In this document: in pieces, positions 47,501-59,075 of the stretch
How the letters are laid out: every line of letters begins with the position of its first letter
How positions within the stretch are numbered: the stretch's first letter is position 1
NCBI GenBank assembly: GCA_032358165.1
Contig: JAALGY010000031.1
Coordinates: 744,001-808,000 of the forward strand
DNA from: Diplosphaera chodatii
Lineage: Eukaryota; Chlorophyta; Trebouxiophyceae; Prasiolales; Stichococcaceae
DNA: 64,000 nt
Direction of reading: 5' to 3'
Program-made: the position numbers and the translations under genes
Notes under the pieces: model-generated
What the model was told of the DNA's origin: nothing
The model's input: the letters and a program-made list of their open reading frames with translations, nothing else
Databases searched by the model: none

Positions 47501-50500
47501 GAAGGGATGAGGGTGCTTGCACGAGCTGCCCGCTGTGGACGTCCTCTGGCCCAGCCGTCTCCAGAACACAAGGCGTGCTGTTGCTGGGACCCTAGTGGCA
47601 TGGGACCCTAGTGGCAATAAGTGCGATGCACTAAAGGCAACATCATGAGGCACCTGAAATGGCGATGCCATCACGGGCGGCAGCGGGTGCTTGTCGGCCT
47701 GCTGCACCGTATCTCGCGCATTGCTCTCGGACCACCGCCTCCAACCCCGCTGCTGCTGCTCAGGCTGTGGCTGCTGGTGCTGCCGTTGCCGCAGCTGTGC
47801 CGCAGGCTGGGGTGTGCTGTCGTGCGCGCCTTCCAGCAGGTCTGGCCGCACAGCCGGCTCATCTGGTCTGGCTGCTGTTTGTGCACTTTCGCCCCGTGCC
47901 TCGGTGCCAGCTGCAGGGCTGCTGTGCGGGTGTGGCTGCGGCGGCGTCACCGGCAGCGACGGCCGGATGGGGCTGGGCGGCGGCAGTGCAATGGAACAGC
48001 TGCCCACAAGATTTGGACTACTGACCGGCGACCGGCCATGCTCGCTGTCCCCCCGAGGCAGCGTGCTGTATGCTGCTGCTGCTGCTGCTGCGACCGCTGC
48101 CTGTGGCCGCTGTGCGAATGCGGCCGGCACCATCGGAGGCCCAGATGTCAGGTCCGACGAGTGCCGCCCGTCCTCCGATGCGTACAGGTCCCCGGACTCG
48201 CCGCTGCGCAGCTCGCCGGGCCTGCTGGCTTCGTGCCCCTTGGGGCCCGGCCCCCCGAAGGCCGTCTGCTGCTGGTGCTGCGCCACCTCGCGCGGCGTCG
48301 TCTGCTCGAACCCCATGTCCTTCAGCAGCACCTGCAGCTGCTCCGTGCTCTGCGCCATCGGCACGCCCGACGCGACGTCCTGCATGGGCACAACAGCACT
48401 GCTGAGAACGGCTGAGTTCAACATCGAAGTCACATCATTCAGATACTGTGCAAGGTACCGGTGCCAGGGTGAGGCGCGCCTTGATCATCTTGTGCAGCCC
48501 AAAGTCGGCGAGCTTGGCGTCGGCGCGGGCGGGGACGGGGGACGTCAGCAGGATGTTTTCCAGCTTCAGGTCGCGGTGCACGATGAGGGGCGAGAATTGG
48601 TGCAGGTACGCCAGCGCCTCCGCAATCTGCAGCGCCCACCGCAGCGCATCCTGCACAACAGCATAGTTACCAGGGAGATACCCAAATGCTCACAGTAAAC
48701 TACACAGTGCCTGAGGAGCTACAGCCTTTCGCAGCAGCACAAGTGGCCATGCACAGATGAGTGGCTCATGACAAGCTGTGTGAGACCATCAGTGACCGAG
48801 GTGCCTGCAAAAGAGGACAAGGCGTGCACACCGTGCGGCTGAAGAGGCGGGTGTCGGAGGTGGAGTAGTATGCGTCCACCAGCAGCGCCTTCAGCGTGCC
48901 GCCAGCCATCAGCTCCTGCGGCGGGGACACCCGAGTCGTGTGTGTGCACGGCAAGGCTATGGTGCGCAGGCATTCGTGACATGCGAGCACTGGCAGGGTT
49001 CACTGGAGATGGCTGCAAGACGACGGCTGCCATGCCCTCCCAACTGATGCGCGCACCTGGACCAGGAACATGGAGCGCCGCATCGCGTCAGCGCTGTCGT
49101 TGCGCATCGCGCCCACGCCCTTGAACTCCACGATCGATGGGTGCCGCAGCCGCCGCAGCACTGCGGCAGGCCAATGATTGTCGTGAAGCTGTTGTGTCAG
49201 TGGGCGCCGCCTGTTGTGCAGCAAAGGCCTCGAGCAGTGCATGCCAGAGCAAATGCCAGAGCAAATGCAGGCGCACCATCAGTCTCTGCGATGAAGCCGT
49301 GCAGCTCGGTCTCGTTGCCCAGCACCGCGGGCTTCAACTGCTTGACTGCCACCAGCTCGCCCTTACTGCCCTCCTGCCATAACACACGAGCACGCAAAGT
49401 TCCAGCTTGTATGTTAGTGGAGCCTGGTACCTACGCACGTAAGTAGCTGCTTCCTTGGCAGCAGCCAAGCGAGGCATGAAGCAGAGAGGCACTACTCGGC
49501 TTGGCATGACTTCACGCGCAGATGATGTGCTTTGATGCTCTTCCCAACACCGTGTTGGCGAGTCAACCTTGATCATGGACGGTCTGCACTCACCCGCGAG
49601 CGGCTGGCTGACGGCTTGCGGAAGGAGGGCGTGCGGCCCAGCAGCGTGCGGCCCGGGGAGGCCCTGGGGCCGGGCGGCGGCGGCGCCCGCTGCTGCTGTG
49701 GCGCCGGCCGCCGCAGCCGGCACTTCTGCACCGTCGCAAATGCGCCCTGCCCCAGCGGCTCCTGCATTGCAGCAGCGACACGTGAGCAGCAGCGCTTCAA
49801 GTTGCCACCAGGTCTGCAATGTGTGGACAAACGCACAACAACGCTCTTGAGGAGTCCCCTGTGCACACAAGCCGCTTTCATAGGGAGACATTGACGAAAG
49901 CAGGCCAGTGCTCACGATTTTGTCGAGCTGCGATGCGTCAATGTACATGTCGCCGCACAGCTCGCGCAGCAGCTTGCTGGCGTCTGCGTCCTGCAGCGGC
50001 GCATCGCCCGACCGACCGCCCTCAGACCGCAGATCGCCGTCCTGACACATCGACCATATCACAGTCATGGTACGTGTGGCGCCACAGCAGGGATGCTCCC
50101 GCACGCATGCGCTGCCACATGCCCCACACGCGCTCTGCTGCACCCGTGCCATGCAACACCGCTGAGGTACCCAGCACATAGGTCACCGAGTGGCCGTCCA
50201 TGGCGAAGCCAAGGTGGGCACTGCTGCCGTTGGCCAGCGCGGCGAGGTTGCCGGTGCTGCCGCCAGTGGCGCCCGGCTCGCTGCTGCTGGCCAGGCTGTT
50301 GGCGGACGCCATGTCCTTCAGCCGCTGGTCTGATGCCACCCGCTTCATCTTTGCATCGCGCACCCCGCAGTCACCTGCGTTGACCAGCTGGACTCCTTAC
50401 CATGATACAGATGATACTCATGCTGGCCACTGCCCCAAAGCGTGCAGCGTGGGGCTGGGAACAACCAGAACGTGAGTGCAATCTTCAATACTTGCCTTCG

Positions 50501-50927
50501 CCCAAGATGTCAAAGAAGAGGGACGGGTCGTGCACAAGCTTCCGCCGCGTGGCCTTGTTCATCTCCCGCTCCTCCGACTGCCGCTCGCGTTGTGCCTCGA
50601 AGCTGATGCAGGCAGGGACCGGCAGGTCGTTGACCCAATACCTCGGCAGATGACGATGGACACACACAGCAGAAGCGCCATTTGCAGCCTGATACACAAG
50701 TACCTGGTGCGCGCCACTGGCGGCGCTGCATCTGGTGGCGAGCTGGATTCTGCCGATGCGAGCGGACCCAGTGCGCCGGCTGATCTGGACATCTGCACCG
50801 TGTCGGAGGCCATTGGCAGTGCTGACAGCGGCAGGCGGGCTTCGCCGATGGCTAGTGGCTGTGTGGGGCTGCGCACGCCACCAGGCACGGCCATGACCGG
50901 CCCAACAGCTTGAATGTCGGCTGCCAT
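44589..50927 (-). CDS. Large TKL-like protein kinase with about 545-residue activation-segment insert
   Basis: Nineteen exons in phase: 50704-50927, 50496-50641, 50178-50374, 49916-50041, 49594-49761, 49277-49373, 49057-49160, 48832-48915, 48459-48650, 47654-48379, 47309-47470, 47114-47185, 46918-47072, 46440-46683, 46141-46257, 45749-45880, 45347-45455, 44992-45137, 44589-44762 (1124 residues). About 230 residues without a recognised domain precede the kinase. Catalytic motifs are intact: GQGAFATV (about 236), VAVKQLK (about 295), [13 protein letters not shown] (about 407), LADFG (431-433), CYMAPE (about 978-982), [13 protein letters not shown] and ARPSAAKV. Between DFG and APE lie six whole exons of disordered Ser/Pro/Ala/Gln-rich sequence. 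A second insert of about 45 residues separates strands 2 and 3 of the N-lobe. The tail has a Cys-rich GGCCACFGG, a possible lipidation site. Intron 50375-50495 starts GCAAGT. Confidence 0.9.
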
Positions 50928-51857
50928 GTTACAGCCTGATGCTTAGCTCATGTTCACGGGCGGCCGTGCTGCGCATGTGTTGCAGCGGCAGCTGCGGCTG
51001 GCGGCGCCTGCGATTCACACAGGACATCTCACGTCTCCCAAGGCAGATCTTCCAATGGTTGTTGCAAAGCCCCAATGCCGATCTTTCCACTGGTTGACGC
51101 AGCAAGGTGTGGTGCGCACCAGCCGCTCTGACGAGCCAGCTATCTAGCTGGGGTCGAGTTGAAGTTGGCTGCACTCCCTTTGCTCAGCTTACTGGTGCGT
51201 GCGACACGCAACGCACGCAGGACAATCTCTCTGCGTCCGCAAGGCTGTGTTCAAGCTGCACGCCGGTTGACGGCGCTGACGTCGCTGCACACGTGCCGAG
51301 TCAAACGGGCGAACAGGACAGTAGGTGTGATAAATCAGCATGAGTCTGGTGGCGATCGCTCTGAAGGCGGCACAAGGTGAGAGATTCTCCAGCTGCTGTC
51401 GGTCTGACGTAGGTTGCAGTGCGCTGCCGCACCTTGGCATCGCGGGGGATCTCGCGCACGACTGTACAAGCTGCCAAATGACTAACTGCCTGTAGACTCC
51501 AGTCTGACGACTGCATGGAGCGGCCTGTTGTGCAGGGGCGCGCATGTAGCATCCGGCACATGCTGCGTTAGCAGAGTGCCACACAGAGGTTGCAAAGACT
51601 CACAACGAGGCATTCCACCAGCTGCCTGGCTGGTCCTTTTGTGGGTGCATTGGTCTGCATTGCAGTATCGCCGCTCATCCCGCTGCGCCGATCTAATCTG
51701 CTCTCCGTTGGACAAGCACGTTGATGTGTCCGCGATTGCGAGGCAGTCACTCTTGCCTACCGCAGACCAGCAAGTTACGTCTTTGCTGTAGTCAGCCAGG
51801 ACTGGAGGCTGCGGATTGCGGCGGCAGGGGCAGCATGTCGCTCACGATAGCATAGAG
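50928..51857. promoter_or_regulatory. Divergent promoter region between kinase and EIF1AD genes
   Basis: About 930 bp between oppositely oriented start codons (50927 minus, 51858 plus). Both promoters and 5' untranslated regions must lie here. I saw no strong motif and no extra gene. Confidence 0.5.
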
Positions 51858-52832
51858 ATGAGCAAGTGGCGCAAGCACGTTACACAGTCCGTGCATCACG
51901 TGGAGGCGCCGCAAGAGGGCCAGCAAATAGTACAGGCCATCGGCAGCCGTGGCAGCAATCTGATCGAGGTGTGTTCGGCTTGCTCCGGCACACTGCATGC
52001 GCCCCTGGTTCACTACCAACCAACAGTATGGAGGAAACTCGCGCTTAAGTTTGCGTACATGTGGCTTTCTGGAGTGACGAAGCGTGAACCGCTTGCATTG
52101 TCACGGCCGCAGTCGCGCCACCATGCTCGCTTCATGCACGCCCGCTCCTGTACAGGTGAAGCTGCCGAGCGGGGAGCAGACGCTGTGCGTGCTGCCCAAC
52201 AAGTTCAACAAGAAGCTGTGGATCAAGCGCGGCGGCTACCTCATCATCCAGCACGGCGATGTGGACCCGCAGCACAGCGTGACGGGGACAATCACCTCAG
52301 TCCTGTATGAGCAGGACATTCGGCACCTCAAGTCCCTAAAGGGCGTCTGGTGGGTTGCTGTTAATGAGCTGCTGGGGCCGTGAGCATAACTGAGTTGTAA
52401 TCATGCTAGGATGCGGATGCCACCGTGACAACCATGCACTTCAAGCTGTGTAAGCTTACCGCAGGCCTGAGGCATTTGCCGCAGCAGTCCCCAAGGAGGC
52501 AGATGAGGGGAGTGGTGCGTCACCTGTGTACTTCCTGCATTCCGCACTGAATGTGGCTGCTTACATTGTGACTATTGCAACGCGACGCGGTGCAAAGAGC
52601 ACAGCAGACGCCTAACTGCCAATGTGCGGTGTGTCTCTGCACAGGCCTGCAGATGCACGAGCTGCAGGACGCGCTGCCCCCGGAGCATCACGAGGCGAAG
52701 GTGGTTGCTGATGCTGATGTAGACGGGTACAGCTCATCGGATGAGAACCTGCCGCCGCTGCAGCCCAACACCAACCGGCCCATCCGGGAGTACACCTACT
52801 CTGATGACGACAGTTCGGATGAGGAGGAGTAG
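51858..52832 (+). CDS. EIF1AD: EIF1A-domain protein EIF1AD, S1-like RNA-binding
   Basis: Four exons in phase: 51858-51968, 52156-52349, 52465-52514, 52645-52832 (180 residues). MSKWRKHVTQSVHHVEAPQE begins the typical EIF1AD N-terminus. The S1/OB fold of eIF1A type follows (QQIVQAIGSRGSNLIEV, SGEQTLCVLPNKFNKKLWIK, RGGYLIIQ, ITSVLYEQDIRHLKSL, WPEAF). It ends in an acidic, tyrosine-containing tail (EYTYSDDDSSDEEE). The human homologue binds RNA and has a role in late 40S/18S maturation; a nuclear or ribosome-assembly role here is inferred. Length and exon logic match the family, so the model should be complete. Confidence 0.93.
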
Positions 52833-53205
52833 AGTAGAGGCTAGGTCAGGACAGGGTTCTGCAGCCGCATGTCAGTCACAAGCTCAGTTTATTGACCGCC
52901 GTCGCAGCAGCTCAGCTAACTCAGGCTTGGTGTGGCTCTGTGGCATGCCAGCAATGATCAGTATGGATGCTGAGACATTATTATACACAGTTTGTGACAC
53001 AGCAACCACACAACTGAAGGACACAGACGGTCAAAGCCTGTGTTGCTGAAGACAGCCTGAAATGTTACATGTTGATCACCCTGGACAGCCCTCACAGCTA
53101 AGAATGGTGTTGCCATCCAGCCCACATTAGTGGGGTTGATCCTCTCCTATGCCGACAAGCGGCACGCCTGCCGGCAGTGCTGATGTGCTGCCGCTTGCAC
53201 AGCAA
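52833..53205. other. Convergent 3' flank between EIF1AD and gankyrin-like genes
   Basis: About 370 bp of 3' untranslated sequence from two converging genes. No feature beyond low-complexity text was seen. Confidence 0.5.
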
Positions 53206-54800
53206 TCACATGATGTCGTCGACATCCAGGCTGCCGTTCGCCAGAGCAGCCATGGTGTCCCTGAGCTTGCCAATTGGCTCGGCCTCCTGCAAGGGGGTCT
53301 TGCCATCGTTGTCCGCAGCCTGTCCATGTATCATGCAAAGGCGGTCAGCTCACTTCCGTGCTGGTCAGCTGCCCCTCCTGACAGCAGTCTTCATGCGAGC
53401 ATAGATGCACGTATTTCTACGACCCGGTGCTGACCGAGACAAATGCCAGTCGATGGTGTCGATGGGATTGCGACACGTTGCTCACATTCAAGCTGGCGCC
53501 TGCGGCTGTCAGCGCCAGCGCGGCGGGCTGCTGCTGCGCCCGCACCGCCAGCATCAGCGGCGTCTGCCCCTGCTTGTCTCGGGCTTCGACATCGACACCG
53601 GGCCTGCCGAGCAGCGCCTTGATGGCCTCCACCTGCGTGAGACGCCTCCACTTCAAGATAGGCAGCGTTGCAGATGCTTCTTCAGAAGTCTTGGCACACG
53701 TGCTGCGAAGCATGATGGCCGATCTCCATTACAAGCTTTGCAAAGGCCAGGGATGCTGGGTGTATGATATGATGCAACCACACAGCAGGAAACTCTCAGT
53801 CGTTTGTTTGCGTGCCACTGCGTGCTGCCCAGCAGCTACAACTCAGTGCAAGATCTGCCAGCGCGCCGCGCACACCCCTTGCTGGCAGTGGGGTTGCAGC
53901 AGTGTCCTGCCAGGTGGGGAGTCGGCAGCATTGTCCAGATGTAGGTTGACAAGTTGTTGCTCTGGTGCTCCAGATCGTCTGCCTTCGTGCTCACCTTGCC
54001 TGCGGCGGCTGCGCGGTGCAGCGGCGTGCTGCCGAGGCTGTCCCGGGCGCCGGCGTGGGCACCGTGCTCCAGCAGCAGCGGTATGAGCGCCGTCCTGCCC
54101 TTGCTCGCCTGTGAACCGCAGACTGCGTGGGTTGCCCCTGGCCGTAGATGGCTGACAATATGGTATCGCTCGTCAGCTGAACAAAGCTCATCCTTCCATA
54201 TGCACGGTGTTGTTAACTGACTGGTTGTAAAACTAAAGTGGTCGCAGCCTATGACAGGCAGTCGTAGCAGGAGGCAGGGCGCTTTCGCAGCAGCAGCAGC
54301 GCACCGCGTAGTGCAGCGGCATCTGGCCGCCGGAGGTCGCGGTATTGACGTCTGCGTCCACGCCGATGAGGCGCTCCACCGCCAGGTCGTGCCCCGCGCT
54401 GACCGCTGTGTGCAGCGGCGTCCAGCCCTGCAGATGATGCAGATATGGCCCAGGGATGTGCAATGCGGAGGAGCGCCGGGGCATGCTGTAGCTACACAGG
54501 CACGAATCGACCGACCACTGGCTCTCTGTGAGTGATGTTGCCGCATTCGTGAGACGAATATCAGGTTGTTCGACGCAAGGCCGAGCGCAGCACCTCATCG
54601 TCTGCTTGGTTGACGCTAGGCGCTGCGCCCTTCTCAATCAGGAAGTTCACGAGCGCCGCGCTGCCGCCGGATGCTGCGGCGTGCAGCAGCGACCGTCCGT
54701 CCTCGTCCCGCTTGCCAACCAGCCGCGCAATGTCTGGTTCGGCCAGTGACGTGATGTACTCCATATTGCCGTTGCGCGCCTCCTCGCATGCTTTGTCCAT
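53206..54800 (-). CDS. PSMD10: Gankyrin-like ankyrin-repeat protein (26S proteasome assembly chaperone)
   Basis: Five exons of whole codons: 54594-54800, 54305-54427, 53995-54108, 53486-53632, 53206-53319 (234 residues, close to human gankyrin at 226). It starts MDKACEEARNGNMEYITSLA and consists almost entirely of ankyrin repeats: EDGRSLLHAAASGG, GWTPLHTAVSAGHDLAVERL, GGQMPLHYA, GRTALIPLLLEHGAHAGARD, STPLHRAAAAGK, KQGQTPLMLAVRAQ. All four introns are phase 0 and fall in or between repeats, a common layout for repeat expansion. Gankyrin/Nas6 binds the RPT3 subunit during assembly of the proteasome base. A generic ankyrin protein cannot be excluded, since repeats dominate the match, but length and register favour gankyrin. 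Confidence 0.82.
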
Positions 54801-55142
54801 TGCAGCGCCACACCGTTGGCTTGATGGATCAGTGGGACCCCGCTCTGGGGTGCTCTGGCGTTGGAGTGTTGGCAGGTCTAGATTGCAGAGTGTGCAGATG
54901 TACAAGCTGTCCTCTGCGGACGAACTGGCAACTTGCACATGGGGTGGAAGCAGATCTTGCTGTCTGGGACGACTCAACAAACCTTCAGCAGTTCACACAA
55001 CTGAACCTGGACGTACGGCTACAAACTGTGGAGCACCAGCACATTATAGTAGCAGGTGAGCTGCAGACAACAGTCGAGATGACGGCGCAGTAGACGGGAG
55101 CGCTTGAGCCCAGCTTCCCTGCGGGTGCAGACACAGCAGCTG
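54801..55142. promoter_or_regulatory. Short divergent promoter region, gankyrin-like and LCAT-like genes
   Basis: Only 342 bp separate the two opposite start codons, so the genes probably share a bidirectional promoter. No specific motif was recognised. Confidence 0.5.
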
Positions 55143-58100
55143 ATGTGCAACATTGTTATGCTGGCCGTGCTCCTCTGTCTGGGCATCCTCGGAGGCGCAC
55201 ATGCCCGTTCAGTACCTTCCAACGCCGTGCGGGCGCCCATCATCCTCGTGCCGGTGAGTTATAGCACCGTGCCATCATCGCGTCCCGCAGCATGCATGGC
55301 CTTTTGTGGGGCGCCTGGTTTGCCTGTCCTCATCACTGTAGCACTGATGCTGCTCATGCTGCATTGTAGGGCCTGGGCGGGTCGGTGCTGGAGTCAAAGC
55401 TGACGAATGTGACGCAGCCGCACACAGCATGCTCTGGCGACCATGACTGGCAGGTGTGCAGCATTGCCCAGACCTACACACACATGTTGACAATGGCAAC
55501 CGGGCTGAGGCGTGTGCAGCAGCGCCCATACTGCACCCGGGTGTCCAGCAGGCCTGGAAGTGAACCAGGTGTGTCAGTGCTGTGGCGCTGCATGTTGCAG
55601 GTGGAGTGGGTGGTGCCCAGCCTGGACCTGCTCCTCATCGACTGCCTGCTCGAAAACCTGAAGGTCCTCTATGACCCGGCCACGGAGAGGTGTGCCTGCT
55701 GCATTGAGTGCACCGATGCATCCTCCTGCATGGTCTCCTGCAATGCTGACATGGCTTGTCCAGACAGATAGTCACTCCCCTAAGTCATGCTGCGCCGCAG
55801 GTACAGCAACAACACAGGCGTGGAGATCCGGCCATACGATTTTGGCGGGCTGGGGGGTGTGGCGGCCCTGGACCCCCAGCTGCCGGACACCACTGCAACC
55901 TACGCTGCAATGATACAGGTCAGCACCTCGAAGGATGCACAACTGCCTGTACTGTATCAGCTGCATTGGCCAACGAGTACGCTTCACCATACCATGCACA
56001 CAGGTGTTTGCGCTGTGCCAGTTGCTGCATCGGCTTCCTGTCTCCTGACACCCAACCGGTACACCTGTGCAGGCGCTGGCTGACATCGGCTACAGGGAGG
56101 GCCAGGACCTCTTCGGAGCACCCTACGACTTCAGGCTGGCAGCAGACGGCCTCGACCAGGTGGCTGTCGCAACTGTGCTGTCGACTTTTGCGACGGTGGT
56201 CGCATGCCAGGGTCGGCACCAGCACGTGTCATGACACGGCATGGTGAACCCGCCCGAATCCTGCAAACTCGCGCTGTCTGCTGATCGCCACAGATCGGGT
56301 GGTTCAAGCGGTTCCAGAACCTTGTGGAGGAGGCTGTGGCGAAAACCCACGGGCAGCCGGCGGTGCTCATCGCGCACTCGATGGGCAACCTCGTCACCTA
56401 CTACTTCCTCAAGCAGGTAGCCTGCTCGCCTGCTGCCTGCTTGTGCTGCCTGCAGGTGTGCAGACGATTGTCCGTTTTCTGCTGTGTCATTGCTGCACTT
56501 TGGCAGCACCTCTCTGCGTCAGAGGCCTGCTGCCACGGTATCTTTTCGCTGCTCAGGCTTGCTGGTGTTGAAGTGCAGATTGAACAGGATCCGCTTGCAG
56601 AGCTGTCGAGCTGGACGCATCGGCATGTTGCCGGCTTGATATCCTTGGCAGCCCCCTGGTGAACCTCGTCACGTGTGACACCAGCTGCTCTGCACATGTG
56701 CTGGTGACCCTGCCTGGAGGGAACACCGTGCAGTGCTCACCATATGCCCTTGCTCTGCAGGGAGGGTTCCGTGACAGCCATGAAGGGACAGATCTCAGGT
56801 GCAGCGCTGACTTCGTCCTGTCGCCGCTCCTGCCGCCCAGCAGCTCTGCTCATGCACAGCAGCTCAGAAATGTATGCACCGCTCGAACGCAACAGGGCAG
56901 CACGGCTTAAGCATCACGCGCCGTGCACCACGCGCAGGCGACCCGTTCGACCTGCCGCTGCCCCACGCCCTGCTGCACCCCGTGCAGAAGACGGCGCCCT
57001 CGGGTCCCTGGCTCTTCCCCCGAGGTGCGCCCGCCGCACCTGACACCATCCCGGCCGACGGCCTTTTCAAATGCCTTGCACACCCGCCGGCGCTAACAGT
57101 AGCCCAGGATCAAGCGTGCTGTGGGCTTTCATGGATGATCGTGCCCTTCTGAGGGTATGTGCTCTGGCTTGTGACTGCAGCTGCGGCGTACGGGGATGAC
57201 GTCCTGGTGCACACCGCCGGCGGCGACAGCTACACGGCGTCCAAGCAGGACGCGATGCGGCTGCTGCACGACCTGCGGCTGGACCAGCAGGCGGCCATCT
57301 ACCCGCGGGTGGCCGACCTCATCAACCCCATCTCGCCGCTGCAGGTGGCGCAGGCATCCCATGGAACTGCATCGAGCACACGGTTTCACGGTCTGTCAGC
57401 CTGCACTTCGCAGTTGTGCACGACACATGCTTTACATAGTGTCGTGACGACACACCTGCTCCAATGGTGGCTCGCAGGTGCCAGTGCACTGCATCTATGG
57501 GACAGACGTGAACACAGAGGTGTGGCCCACTCCTTCCCCAATCTTGCGATCGCTTGCCTTCCCTCTGCTGAGTGCTGTCTAGTGTCTACTTGTTCTGTTT
57601 CTTTTGATGTCCACAGGCACACACGCCCGCCAGCACCTGAGCAGTTCTGTGTCGTCCAGGTCGGCTATGGCTACGACCTGGAGCACTTTGGCGGGCAGGG
57701 GGTGCCACCCGCGCCACGGCGCATCTCCCAGGGCCCGGGCGACGGCACCGTCAACCTGCGCTCCCTGCAGTCCTGCGTGCAGCTGGGGCCCATGGTGCGC
57801 CCCGTATCGTCCTCTGCCACCGGGTACCATGTGTAGCCGTCTCAGACATGCTCACCCAACGTTGTGCGAGGACTCTGACTAAAGCACACGCCGATGGTTA
57901 CTGAAAACGCCCTACGTGGATGTGTGCAAACATGGGCGCACAGCCTTGTGTCAGGCCTGTCAAACCTCCCCGCTGCCCTGCTGATGCCGAGCTCGCCGTC
58001 TTGCACCGTCGCAGGCGCAGCAGCATGTGCCGAACCCCAACGCCACGCACCTGGGCATCCTCACGGACGATGCTGCCATTGACCTGGTGGTGGACCTGGT

Positions 58101-58209
58101 GCGGCAGCTGCAGCGTGAGACGCCGGGCTTGCTGCAAAAGAGACAAGAAAGTGGGAATGACAGGAGCCTCTTTGGCCGCTTCAATGCTGCACTTTCCGCT
58201 GTGTTCTAA
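55143..58209 (+). CDS. LCAT-like acyltransferase/phospholipase
   Basis: Thirteen exons in phase: 55143-55253, 55370-55453, 55601-55689, 55801-55918, 56073-56159, 56294-56416, 56588-56658, 56761-56798, 56938-57024, 57181-57344, 57478-57519, 57660-57794, 58015-58209 (447 residues). A signal peptide (MCNIVMLAVLLCLGILGGAH) predicts entry to the secretory pathway. The lecithin:cholesterol acyltransferase fold follows: APIILVPGLGGSVLESKL, PYDFRLAADG, the nucleophile elbow LIAHSMGN (Ser about 192), VPVHCIYGTD, GPGDGTVNLRSL (acid) and NPNATHLGIL (His). All three triad positions are present. Plant members include sterol acyltransferase (PSAT), PDAT and phospholipase A types; the soluble form without a membrane anchor is closer to LCAT/PLA than to PDAT. 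The exact lipid substrate is open. Confidence 0.9.
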
Positions 58210-59075
58210 TGCTGGACCATGTGTAGCAGTGCTTGAACCATTGCCTGAACAATGTCAGGGGACCGATTGTCAGCCATTCAGGTTTTGAGTGCACATCGGT
58301 GCACTTTGCACGTAATCTACCGCGGCCAGTGCACCATAACCTGCCGTCCATGCCTCTGAGTTGGTGTGAAACCACGGATAGGCTTGACAAACTGCATGGA
58401 TGTTGTTTGTGCGTTCCAGTGCAAGTGCAGTGTCGATAGTGACTCAAGATGGACGAAGCTTTCCAACTGATACCGCAGTGCAGGCAACTGAAACGAAAGC
58501 ACAGATATATATCGATATCCAACATCTGCCAACGGTACTATACCACTATCGTATCCTGGCATCCTGCGCAGCCCTGCAACCTGCTTGCTTGTACAAGTGC
58601 TGCAACATCACCACCCTGTTGCACTGAAGGTTCTATTGAAAGTGCTGGCAACCGGCTTCGTCATGCAGCCTACCGTATCCTGTGTCTCAATAGCGGTACC
58701 GTACTCACGCAAGCCTGCCTCGTCAACTCGGAATGGCAAGCCCCCTGCCTAGCGGCGGCCCAGTCATCAGCTGCCGACGGCGGCCAATCAGACCCGCGGC
58801 CCATGTTCGCTCACAGCAGCGTACCCTCGGTACTTGTCACGCAGGGTGCGCAGCGGACTGACGCCTTTTGTGCCAGCAGACCCTGCTGCCGCCGCACTCG
58901 TGCGCGCAACCACCACACCTGCTGGGCTGCCGGCAGAGCCGCGTGTGCTTTGTGCCAGTGGCGGCGGCGGCGCAGCTGCAAGCGTCGCCGTGCCTCGTCG
59001 GGAGCAGGGCGCTGCTGGAGCTCCAGCGGCCGGCGGCGGCGCCCTGGCATGGGGCGGGGGGCTTGCCGCGCGCCG
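58210..59075. other. Convergent 3' flank between LCAT-like gene and DRP5B
   Basis: About 870 bp. The part next to DRP5B (58830-59075) is GC-rich and open in several frames, but the DRP5B frame stops at 59076-59078. The rest is AT-richer. Treated as 3' untranslated and intergenic sequence. Confidence 0.5.

Noticed and set aside
47691..48698. 335-codon and overlapping plus-strand frames rich in Cys and Ala
   Set aside because: Antisense of the long Ser/Pro-rich kinase exon 10; caused by GC bias.
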